From: Salinicola sp.
GTDB taxonomy: Bacteria; Pseudomonadota; Gammaproteobacteria; Pseudomonadales; Halomonadaceae
Length of the DNA: 46,987 nt
Reading direction: 5' to 3'
Assembly (NCBI GenBank): GCA_002695065.1
Contig: NZNW01000111.1
Span: 1-46,987 of the forward strand
Part shown: positions 40,427 to 46,987 of the stretch, piece after piece
Layout: the number at the start of each line of letters is the position of its first letter
Position numbering within the stretch: the first letter of the stretch is position 1
Translations under genes and position numbers: made by a program
Notes under the pieces: generated by a model
Databases searched by the model: none
Seen by the model: only the letters and a program-made list of their open reading frames with translations
What the model was told of the DNA's origin: nothing

Positions 40427-41281
40427 TCACTGGTAGCGTCCGGGCCGCGTCGACACCGCCTCGAGACCCCAGCCGTCCTTGTCCACCCGCCCCTCCAGCT
40501 GGCGCTCGACGGGGTCGGCCAATTGAGGGAAGAAGTCCAGGCCGGTGCGTGCCTCGATCTCATCGATCGTGACCAGAAAACGGGCAAGGGGCTCGTTGCC
40601 GTTGACGTCCTGCGGCATCAGAAACGCCAGCGCACGAGGCGTCGTGCCCGGGGCGATCAATATCTTGTAGAATCCCACGGGGATTTGAGAGAACCCGACC
40701 CGATGCAGCAACTGGTCGTCGTAGATCGGCCCGGTGACGACCCAGACGCGACCGAACCTGGGCACGAAATCGTCGATAACCGCTTCTTCCAGGCGCTGCC
40801 ACAGCTGTCGATTGAGCCTGGGTCGCTGCGGCGTGATATTGGTCATCAGGAAGCTGTCGAGCTGGGCGGCGCGCCCGTGGGCGACCGCCATGGCGTAGTT
40901 GGGCGCCATATGCCCCCGGTCATAGCCGCTGCCGGTATAGTCGTTGCTGCTGATGGGCCACAGGCTGCGCCAGTCGGAGTCGAAACGGTCTGGCCGCGGC
41001 AGGCTGTGAGGATCGTCGACCCGATTCAGCACATAGCCGACCCACAGCGGCCCGCCCCGCACGTCCGACCATCCCAACAGGAAACCGTCGTTGCGCAGCA
41101 CCCGGTTCCATCCCCGCCAGTCGTTCCACTGCCACTCGGGTACGCCCATCCAGCTCAACTGGTCGCGGACATCCCCTTCCTGCCAGTACCACAGCCCGCT
41201 GATGACGACGACGAAAATCAGGCCGATTCGGGAGGAGCGGGCCAGCTGCCCCAGCAGCCCCCGCTTTCGACGACGCGCCAC
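40427..41281 (-). CDS. Membrane-anchored DNA/RNA non-specific endonuclease (NUC1 family)
   Basis: A betabetaalpha-Me nuclease. The catalytic signature DRGH (residues 121-124) in GYDRGHMAPNYAM and the metal-binding asparagine N148 in MTNITPQ are intact. The fold is supported by WVGYVLNRVDD and VWVVTGPIYDD. The N-terminus is basic, followed by one membrane helix (about 19-33, IGLIFVVVISGLWYW) that is more like an anchor than a cleavable signal. The start is GTG, 6 bp after the RAM-domain gene's stop, so these two are co-translated. 284 residues. Probably periplasmic-facing with a role in nucleic-acid scavenging or clearance; that is inference. No dedicated inhibitor gene is seen. Confidence 0.88.
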   Translation of the reverse strand: MARRRKRGLLGQLARSSRIGLIFVVVISGLWYWQEGDVRDQLSWMGVPEWQWNDWRGWNRVLRNDGFLLGWSDVRGGPLWVGYVLNRVDDPHSLPRPDRFDSDWRSLWPISSNDYTGSGYDRGHMAPNYAMAVAHGRAAQLDSFLMTNITPQRPRLNRQLWQRLEEAVIDDFVPRFGRVWVVTGPIYDDQLLHRVGFSQIPVGFYKILIAPGTTPRALAFLMPQDVNGNEPLARFLVTIDEIEARTGLDFFPQLADPVERQLEGRVDKDGWGLEAVSTRPGRYQ

Positions 41282-41287
41282 CCCGAC

Positions 41288-41563
41288 TTACAGGCCGACG
41301 GAGAACATGGCGTCGAGGTCGTGGCGTGAGTGCACCTGCATGGCATTGAGCGTTTCGGTGTCACGGATGCCCTCGACGCTCATCAGCCGTTCGGTCACCA
41401 GCGAGGCCAAGGATTCGAAATCCCGCGTCCGGGCGATGGCGATGAGGTCGTAGCGGCCGCAGGTCGAATAGACCTCGCTGATTCCCTCCAGATCGGCCAG
41501 GCGCTCGGCGACACCCCGTATCCGGCCCTTTTCGACATTGATCAGAATGACGGCGTTCTGCAT
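41288..41563 (-). CDS. Stand-alone RAM (Lrp/AsnC ligand-binding) domain protein
   Basis: A 91-residue protein equal to the C-terminal ligand-binding half of Lrp/AsnC regulators (VILINVEKGRIRGVAERLADLEGISEVYSTCGRYDLIAIART as landmark region 5-46, and TLNAMQVHSR). The N-terminal helix-turn-helix is absent. Single RAM proteins form octamer-like assemblies and bind amino acids in some species. Here the partner is unknown. It lies between ogt (66 bp upstream) and the NUC1 nuclease (6 bp downstream). GGGAGAGG precedes the ATG. Confidence 0.87.
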   Translation of the reverse strand: MQNAVILINVEKGRIRGVAERLADLEGISEVYSTCGRYDLIAIARTRDFESLASLVTERLMSVEGIRDTETLNAMQVHSRHDLDAMFSVGL

Positions 41564-41629
41564 TTCCCTCTCCCACCGGCGTTCGGCCTTTCGCGAGGCC
41601 CGAAGAATGAATGATCCGGCGCGAGTATA

Positions 41630-42106
41630 TCAGCTCCCGGGCCAACCGCCCTCCAGCGTCAGCAGCGCGCGCTTCAGCGTCTCGCCACCGCTGTAGCCCC
41701 CCATCCCCCTGGCGGCGACGACCCGATGGCAGGGAATGAACAATGGCAGCGGATTGGCCCCCACCGCACCGCCGATGGCCTGAGCCGCGCCATCCTTGCC
41801 CAGGCGATGCGCCATCTCGCCATAGGTGCTGGTCTTGCCGTAGGGGATGCGCAACAGGCCCTGCCAGACCTGGAGCTGGAAATCGCTCCCCTCGGGCGAC
41901 AGAGTGACATTGAAACTCCGGCGGCGCCCCGCCAGGTAGGCTTCGAGCTCAGCCCGCGCCTGATCGAAGAAGCCGGCGTCCTCCTGCCAGGTCGACTCCG
42001 GCGCCCCGGAACGGGAACTTCGGGGAAGGCGCAGTTCGCGCAGGCCCTGCTCGTCCCCCACCAGCATCATCTCTCCATGATCGGTCAAAAACTGGACATA
42101 GCGCAT
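41630..42106 (-). CDS. ogt: Methylated-DNA--protein-cysteine methyltransferase
   Basis: A suicidal DNA repair protein that removes O6-methyl groups from guanine. The active-site motif IPCHRVV has the acceptor cysteine at residue 126, preceded by FQLQVWQGLLRIPYGKTSTYGEMA and the arginine-finger region. 158 residues from the ATG at 42106, which matches the Ogt N-terminus; 43 more open codons upstream lack family similarity. It leads the group ogt-RAM-nuclease. It is divergent from the HiPIP gene across a 146-bp region with a dyad. Confidence 0.94.
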   Translation of the reverse strand: MRYVQFLTDHGEMMLVGDEQGLRELRLPRSSRSGAPESTWQEDAGFFDQARAELEAYLAGRRRSFNVTLSPEGSDFQLQVWQGLLRIPYGKTSTYGEMAHRLGKDGAAQAIGGAVGANPLPLFIPCHRVVAARGMGGYSGGETLKRALLTLEGGWPGS

Positions 42107-42171
42107 AGTCGACCCTTGGTGGCACCATGATTGGCGATATCGCCCGCCAGCAGATGGCTGCTGCGGATGTC

Positions 42172-42201
42172 TTGTGACAATGTCACGACACATCGCATAC
42201 T
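42172..42201 (+). promoter_or_regulatory. HiPIP promoter with dyad over the -35
   Basis: A putative -35 TTGTGA (42172-42177) and -10 CATACT (42196-42201) are 18 bp apart, 51 bp before the HiPIP start. A perfect dyad GTGACA-A-TGTCAC (42174-42186) overlaps the -35. It is not a canonical CRP (N6) or FNR/Anr site. Confidence 0.45.
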
Positions 42202-42252
42202 TCCAGTCATCCAGAAGAGGCAGGCGGCAGGACAACGAACCGGAGACGGATC

Positions 42253-42609
42253 ATGCACGAACCGGCGGAAAAGATGGCGAAAGAGGCCGGCGGGCCGCCA
42301 AACGACGAAGGACGTCGGCGCCTTCTTCGGCATGGTATGTACGCCTCCGGCCTGCTGCTGTTCGGATGGCGAGGCCTGCCCGCCCTGGCGCAGGACAAGC
42401 CGATGCTGGACCCGGACGCCTATCAAGCCAGGGCGCTCGATTATGTAGAGGACGCCTCGAACGCACAGGGCAATTCCGCCTACCAGGCGGGTCGTCGCTG
42501 CGGCAATTGCGACTTCTTCACCGCGTCGAGCCAGGCCTGCGGACTGTTTCCCGACTACCGGGTCGCCAGCGATGGCTGGTGCAGCGGCTGGACGGCCAGC
42601 ACGTCCTGA
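42253..42609 (+). CDS. hip: High-potential iron-sulfur protein (HiPIP), Tat-exported
   Basis: A small periplasmic electron carrier with a 4Fe-4S cluster at high potential. Four cluster cysteines are at 83, 86, 96 and 110 (RRCGNC, ACGLF, WCSGW), the HiPIP spacing. The N-terminus has a twin-arginine signal (GRRRLLRHG then hydrophobic YASGLLLFGW), cleaved near residue 47 (ALA-Q). Tat export of a folded FeS protein fits. 118 residues before cleavage. In halophilic gammaproteobacteria HiPIPs serve respiratory chains rather than photosynthesis. It is divergent from ogt, convergent with spoVR. Confidence 0.93.
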   Translation: MHEPAEKMAKEAGGPPNDEGRRRLLRHGMYASGLLLFGWRGLPALAQDKPMLDPDAYQARALDYVEDASNAQGNSAYQAGRRCGNCDFFTASSQACGLFPDYRVASDGWCSGWTASTS

Positions 42610-42634
42610 CACCCATCCCCCGCGGGCGCAGCGC

Positions 42635-44191
42635 TCATGCCGACTCGCGGGTCGACTCGGGGATCGGCCACTGATAGCGACGCACGACTTCCCCTCCCTC
42701 CATCGACTCGAGCTTGATCGGAAACCCCCAGAGCTGGTGCAGATAACGCATCACCGGGAACAGGCTCTGCCCCAGCGGACGGCGCCGATCCTGCACGTGA
42801 CGTAGCGTCAGCGAACGGTCCCCGCGAATGTCGGCTTCCCACACCTGAATATTGGGCTCCCGGGCCGATAGCGCGTATTGCACGCTGAGCGCTTCGCGGA
42901 TGCGGCGATAGCCGCGATCGTCGTGGATCGCCTCGACCTGAAGACTGTCGTCGCGATCGTCGTCGACCAGGCTGAACAGCTTGAGATCGCGGATCACCTT
43001 GGGCGACAGGAACTGCTGGATGAACGATTCGTCCTTGAAGTTGTGCATCGCGAAATGCAACGTCTCCAGCCAGTCGCTGCCGGCGATGTCCGGGAACCAT
43101 TCCCGGTCCTCGTCGGTGGGCGCCTGACAGATGCGCTGGATGTCGCTGAACATCGCAAACCCCAGCGCATAAGGATTGATGCCGTTGAAATAGGGGCTGC
43201 CGAAACCCGGCTGGCTGACCACGGAAGTGTGGGACTGCAGAAACTCCAGCATGATGCCTTCGTCGATCAGCCCGTCGTCGTACAGGCGATTCATCAGCGT
43301 GTAGTGCCAGAACGTCGCCCAGCCCTCGTTCATGACCTGGGTCTGGCGCTGCGGGTAGAAATACTGGGCCAGCTTGCGCACGATGCGCACGATCTCGCGC
43401 TGCCAGGGCTCCAGCAACGGCGCATTCTTCTCCAGAAAGTAGAGCAGATTTTCCTGGGGCTCACTGGGGTAGCGGTCGTGCCGGTGCAGTCCCAGGGGGT
43501 CGTTCTCCAGATCGTGCAACGGCTGCTGCACAAGGCCACTGGCCGGGGCCGGGATCGTGCTCCAGAGCCGGTTGACCTGGGTCTGGAGATAGGCCTCGCG
43601 CTCATCCTGGCGCCGCACCTCCTCCTCGGCGGAGATCGGCGACGGGCGCTTGTAGCGGTCGACGCCATAATTCTGCAGTGCATGGCAGGCGTCGAGCAGC
43701 TGCTCGACCGCCTCCACGCCATGCCGCTCTTCGCACTTGGCGACATATTTGCGGGCGAACACGAGATAATCGACGATCGCCGAAGCGTCCGTCCAGGCGC
43801 GGAACAGATAGTTGCCCTTGAAGAAGGAGTTGTGGCCATAGCAGGCGTGGGCGATGACCAGCACCTGCATCATCAGCGAGTTCTCCTCCATCAGGTAGGC
43901 GATGCAGGGATCGGAGTTGATCACCAGTTCGTAGGCCAACCCCATCTGCCCCCGGCGATAGGCCTGCTCCACCGACAGAAACTGCTTGCCGAATGACCAG
44001 TGGTGATAGCCGATCGGCATGCCCACGCTGGCGTAGGCATCCATCATCTGTTCGGAAGTGATGATCTCGATCTGATTGGGATAGGTATCCAGCCGATACT
44101 CCCGGGCCAGCTCCCCAATGGCGCGCTCGTAGGCTTCCAGCGCCTCGAAGTTCCAGTCCGATCCGGTGGCAATGGGCTTGCGTCGCGTCAT
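42635..44191 (-). CDS. ycgB: SpoVR family protein (YcgB)
   Basis: A 518-residue SpoVR-family protein of unknown mechanism, related to Bacillus spore-cortex SpoVR. The sequence shows the family blocks WNFEALEAYERAI, YPNQIEIITSEQMMDAYASVGMP, YHHWSFGKQFLSVEQAYRRGQMGLAYELVINSDPCIAYL (as landmarks, about 60-100), NSLMMQVLVIAHACYGHNSFFKGNYLF, MNEGWATFWHYTLMNRLY and a C-terminal beta-rich region. Conserved histidines/glutamates suggest a metal site. Strong AGGAGA ribosome site. It is the third gene of the prkA-yeaH-spoVR module; yeaH lies 42 bp upstream. Confidence 0.94.
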   Translation of the reverse strand: MTRRKPIATGSDWNFEALEAYERAIGELAREYRLDTYPNQIEIITSEQMMDAYASVGMPIGYHHWSFGKQFLSVEQAYRRGQMGLAYELVINSDPCIAYLMEENSLMMQVLVIAHACYGHNSFFKGNYLFRAWTDASAIVDYLVFARKYVAKCEERHGVEAVEQLLDACHALQNYGVDRYKRPSPISAEEEVRRQDEREAYLQTQVNRLWSTIPAPASGLVQQPLHDLENDPLGLHRHDRYPSEPQENLLYFLEKNAPLLEPWQREIVRIVRKLAQYFYPQRQTQVMNEGWATFWHYTLMNRLYDDGLIDEGIMLEFLQSHTSVVSQPGFGSPYFNGINPYALGFAMFSDIQRICQAPTDEDREWFPDIAGSDWLETLHFAMHNFKDESFIQQFLSPKVIRDLKLFSLVDDDRDDSLQVEAIHDDRGYRRIREALSVQYALSAREPNIQVWEADIRGDRSLTLRHVQDRRRPLGQSLFPVMRYLHQLWGFPIKLESMEGGEVVRRYQWPIPESTRESA

Positions 44192-44233
44192 CGCTCTCTA
44201 TCTCCTCGCTGCGTTACGTCTCCAGGCCTTCGA

Positions 44234-45514
44234 TCACCCCTTTGCCCGCTGGCGGAAAAGCTCACGGAAAACCGGGTAGATATCTTCCGCCTGGACGATC
44301 TGCTGCATGGCGAAGCGCTCGGGGTAGGCCGCCCTGACCGTCTCGTAGGCTTCCCACAGCGCCTGGTGTGCGTGAGGCGTGATCTCCACGTAGGTGAAGT
44401 ACTGCAACTTGCGCATCAGCGACTCGTCGAGTAACTCGAGACAGGTGGACGAATCGTCGTCCCAGTTGTCCCCATCGCTGGCCTGCGCCACGTAGAGATT
44501 CCACTGCTCCGGCGCGTAGCGCGCCTCGATGATGCTGTCGACCAGCGTCAACGCACTGGAGACGATGGTGCCGCCAGTTTCGCGGGAATAGAAGAACTCC
44601 TCCTCGTCGACCTCCTTGGCTACGGTGTGGTGGCGCACGAAGACCAGCTCGACCTTCTCGTAGTTGCGCTCGAGGAACAGATAGAGCAGCAGGAAGAAGC
44701 GCTTGCCGATGTCCTTGTGCGCCTGGGTCATAGACCCCGAAACATCCATGATGCAGAACATCACCGCCTGGTTCGATGGCATGGGTTGATGCGTAAGATG
44801 GTTGTAGCGCAGATCGTAGGTGTCGAGGAACGGGATCGATCCGATCCGCTTCTCGAGCCGTGCGATCTCGGATTTCAGTTCATCGATACGCGCCGGGTTG
44901 CGCAGTACCGGATCCTTGCGCTCTTCGGCTTCGAGCGCCTCCTGCGCCTCGCGCAGGGCACGTTTCAGCGGCGCCCGCATGCCGATACGCCGGGCCTGGG
45001 CCTCGCGCATCGAGCGGACGATATTGATCCGCGCCGGCACCCCTTCCTTGGAGATCCCCGCACGCACCGGTCGTGTCTCTTCCAATACCTGCAGCTCCTT
45101 GCGCTCGAGGTGCGGCAGCTCCAGGCCATCGAAGACGAAATCGAGGAACTCCTCGCGAGACAGCGAGAACACGAACTCGTCCATGCCTTCGCCCTGATTT
45201 CCCGCCTGCCCCTCGCCGCTCCCCTGCCCACCGCCACCGCTGGGTCGCCTCAGCCGATCTCCCTCGGCAAACTCCCTGTTGCCGGGACTCACCACCGTTC
45301 GCCGACCGCCCGGGCCGTGCTGAAACGAAGGTTCGGAAATATCCTTGGCGGGAATGGAGACTTTCTCGCCACGCTCCATATCGGTGATCGAGCGTCGATT
45401 CACCGACTCCTCCACGGCACGCTTGATGTGGGAGCGGTAGCGCTGCAGGAACCGCTGACGGTTCACGGCACTCTTGTTGCGCGCGTTGGGGCGTCGATCG
45501 ATGAAGTAGCTCAT
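44234..45514 (-). CDS. yeaH: YeaH/YhbH family (DUF444) von Willebrand-like protein
   Basis: A 426-residue protein of the YeaH family, which works with the PrkA kinase in starvation responses. The N-terminal [27 protein letters not shown] and an Arg/Gly/Gln-rich linker (about 70-112) precede the helical core. The vWA domain has the MIDAS motif DVSGS (257-261) and the later [12 protein letters not shown] and GDNWDDDS. The start at 45514 matches the family and has GGGAGG; the frame stays open upstream into the prkA gap. prkA is 109 bp upstream and spoVR is 42 bp downstream. Confidence 0.95.
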   Translation of the reverse strand: MSYFIDRRPNARNKSAVNRQRFLQRYRSHIKRAVEESVNRRSITDMERGEKVSIPAKDISEPSFQHGPGGRRTVVSPGNREFAEGDRLRRPSGGGGQGSGEGQAGNQGEGMDEFVFSLSREEFLDFVFDGLELPHLERKELQVLEETRPVRAGISKEGVPARINIVRSMREAQARRIGMRAPLKRALREAQEALEAEERKDPVLRNPARIDELKSEIARLEKRIGSIPFLDTYDLRYNHLTHQPMPSNQAVMFCIMDVSGSMTQAHKDIGKRFFLLLYLFLERNYEKVELVFVRHHTVAKEVDEEEFFYSRETGGTIVSSALTLVDSIIEARYAPEQWNLYVAQASDGDNWDDDSSTCLELLDESLMRKLQYFTYVEITPHAHQALWEAYETVRAAYPERFAMQQIVQAEDIYPVFRELFRQRAKG

Positions 45515-45571
45515 GGCACCTCCCGCAGACTGACTGCGACAGCGACCGACCGGCAATGGCCCCTGCCTCAA

Positions 45572-45601
45572 GGCGCGGAGAGCGATTCGCGACCCCGCGC
45601 C
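45572..45601 (-). other. Intercistronic hairpin between prkA and yeaH
   Basis: A 7-bp GC stem (45572-45578 with 45595-45601) with a 16-nt loop lies 23 bp past the prkA stop. There is no T-run, so mRNA stabilisation or processing is more likely than termination. Confidence 0.4.
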
Positions 45602-45623
45602 GCTGACATCGACTTGCGATCGT

Positions 45624-46987
45624 TCAGTGCGACTTGCGCACCCGCAGATACCACTCAGAGAGCAGTCGCACCTGCTTCTCGGTGTAACCGCGCTGCACCA
45701 TGCGATCGACGAAATCCTCATGCTTGCGCTGATCGGAGGCCGACGCCTTGGCGTTGAACGAGATCACCGGCAGCAGCTCCTCGGTGTTGGCGAACATCTT
45801 GTGCTCGATCACCCCGCGGAGTTTTTCGTACGACTGCCAACTGGGGTTCATGCCGTTGTTGTGCGCCCGCGCCCGCAGCACGAAGTTGACCACCTCGTGA
45901 CGGAAATCCTTGGGATTGGAGATGCCGGCCGGCTTCTCGATCTTCTCGAGATCCTCGTTGAGCGACTGCCGGTCGAACAGCTCGCCGGTCTCGGGATCGC
46001 GGTACTCCTGGTCCTGGATCCAGAAATCGGCATAAGTCACGTAGCGGTCGAAGATGTTCTGGCCATATTCGGTGTAGGACTCGAGATAGGCGGTCTGGAT
46101 CTCCTTGCCAATGAAATCGACGTAGCGCGGCGCCAGGTACTCCTTGATGAAACGCAGATAGCGCTCGTGGGTCTCCTTAGGCAACTGCTCGCGCTCCAGC
46201 GCTTGCTCCAGCACGTAGAGCAGATGCACCGGATTGGCAGCAATCTCGTGAGCGTCGAAGTTGAATACCTTGGAGAGGATCTTGAACGCGAACCGCGTGG
46301 AGAGCCCATCCATGCCCTCGTCGACGCCGGCGGCGTCGCGATACTCCTGGATCGACTTGGCCTTGGGATCGGTGTCCTTCAGGTTCTCACCGTCGTAGAC
46401 GCGCATCTTGGAATAGATGCTCGAATTCTCCGGCTCCTTGAGTCGCGAAAGGACCGAGAACTGCGCCAGCATGCGCAAGGTATCCGGCGCGCAGGGCGCC
46501 TCGTCGAGGGAGGAGTGCTCGAGCAGCTTCTGATAGATCTTGATCTCCTCGGAGACCCGCAGGCAGTAAGGCACCTTGACGATGTAGACGCGGTCGAGAA
46601 AGGCCTCGTTGTTGCGGTTGTTGCGAAACTGCTGCCACTCGCTCTCGTTGGAGTGGGCCATGATGATGCCGTCGAAGGGGATCGCGCCCATGCCTTCGGT
46701 GGGATTGTAGTTGCCTTCCTGGGTGGCCGTCAGCAGCGGATGCAGCACCTTGATCGGCGCCTTGAACATCTCGACGAACTCCATTAGCCCCTGGTTGGCC
46801 TTGCACAGGCCGCCGGAGAAGCTGTAGGCGTCCGGGTCGTCCTGGGAATAGAGCTCCAGCTGGCGGATGTCGACCTTGCCCACCAGCGATGAGATGTCCT
46901 GATTGTTCTCGTCCCCGGGCTCGGTCTTGGATACCGCGATCTGGTTGAGACGCGAGGGATGCAGGCGCACCACCCGGAACTGCGACA
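45624..46987 (-). CDS. prkA: PrkA serine protein kinase (YeaG), 5' part outside the window
   Basis: The frame is open to the last base of the window, so the N-terminal part (AAA+ P-loop region) is missing; about 454 codons remain of the usual ~640. The visible part has the AAA core sequence [36 protein letters not shown] (landmark), [33 protein letters not shown] and the C-terminal kinase-like region with [16 protein letters not shown] and [16 protein letters not shown]. In E. coli the yeaG-yeaH operon responds to nitrogen starvation and stationary phase. Here it is followed by yeaH and spoVR on the same strand. Confidence 0.96.
   Translation of the reverse strand, partial: SQFRVVRLHPSRLNQIAVSKTEPGDENNQDISSLVGKVDIRQLELYSQDDPDAYSFSGGLCKANQGLMEFVEMFKAPIKVLHPLLTATQEGNYNPTEGMGAIPFDGIIMAHSNESEWQQFRNNRNNEAFLDRVYIVKVPYCLRVSEEIKIYQKLLEHSSLDEAPCAPDTLRMLAQFSVLSRLKEPENSSIYSKMRVYDGENLKDTDPKAKSIQEYRDAAGVDEGMDGLSTRFAFKILSKVFNFDAHEIAANPVHLLYVLEQALEREQLPKETHERYLRFIKEYLAPRYVDFIGKEIQTAYLESYTEYGQNIFDRYVTYADFWIQDQEYRDPETGELFDRQSLNEDLEKIEKPAGISNPKDFRHEVVNFVLRARAHNNGMNPSWQSYEKLRGVIEHKMFANTEELLPVISFNAKASASDQRKHEDFVDRMVQRGYTEKQVRLLSEWYLRVRKSH

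Overview
The window looks like chromosomal core sequence from a halophilic gammaproteobacterium, most like the Halomonadaceae (Halomonas and relatives). The grounds are high GC content with dense bacterial coding, a six-gene Mrp sodium/proton antiporter operon with fused A and B subunits, a Tat-exported high-potential iron-sulfur protein, a Pseudomonas-like order of housekeeping genes, and several products that are variants of the Escherichia/Pseudomonas forms. No plasmid, phage, transposase, integrase or CRISPR array was seen.

Layout. 1-816 is the 3' end of a gluconate permease gene. 914-9121 (minus) is the envelope/RNA operon lptD-surA-pdxA-rsmA-apaG-apaH, extended by glpE and cca. Divergent from it, 9454-11150 holds amgK-murU (peptidoglycan sugar recycling), followed by an OsmC-like gene. 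11795-15190 (minus) carries purD, prkB, hinT and coq7. rsmE (plus) then converges on an unusual pair: a FlhF-type GTPase carrying a C-terminal extension of about 370 residues, and an overlapping unknown 150-residue gene, with no other flagellar genes in view. A lytic transglycosylase gene and a 750-bp gap with a possible 64-residue small ORF precede mrpA'CDEFG (21288-27120).

27151-29807 holds ferrochelatase (minus) and an iron-sulfur photolyase/cryptochrome (plus), divergent around a 98-bp region with a clean dyad. Then come a DUF6482-like gene, an EAL-CBS-GGDEF protein, a small unknown gene, dnaB, and the rpsF-rpsR-DUF2232-rplI ribosomal operon, then rlmB and rnr (all minus). Three near-identical tRNA-Leu(CAG) genes lie at 39991-40340. 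A DNA-repair and nuclease set (ogt, a stand-alone RAM domain, a membrane-anchored NUC1-type nuclease) follows, then HiPIP. The stress module prkA-yeaH-spoVR runs off the right edge, with prkA lacking its 5' part.

The genes fit a salt-tolerant aerobe: Mrp for sodium and pH homeostasis, LptD/SurA and MurU/AmgK for the envelope, and photolyase, Ogt and PrkA/YeaH/SpoVR for stress. The observations most worth follow-up are the extended FlhF with its unknown partner, the shared hemH/photolyase control region, the single-parvulin SurA, and the unexplained 20.5-21.3 kb gap.
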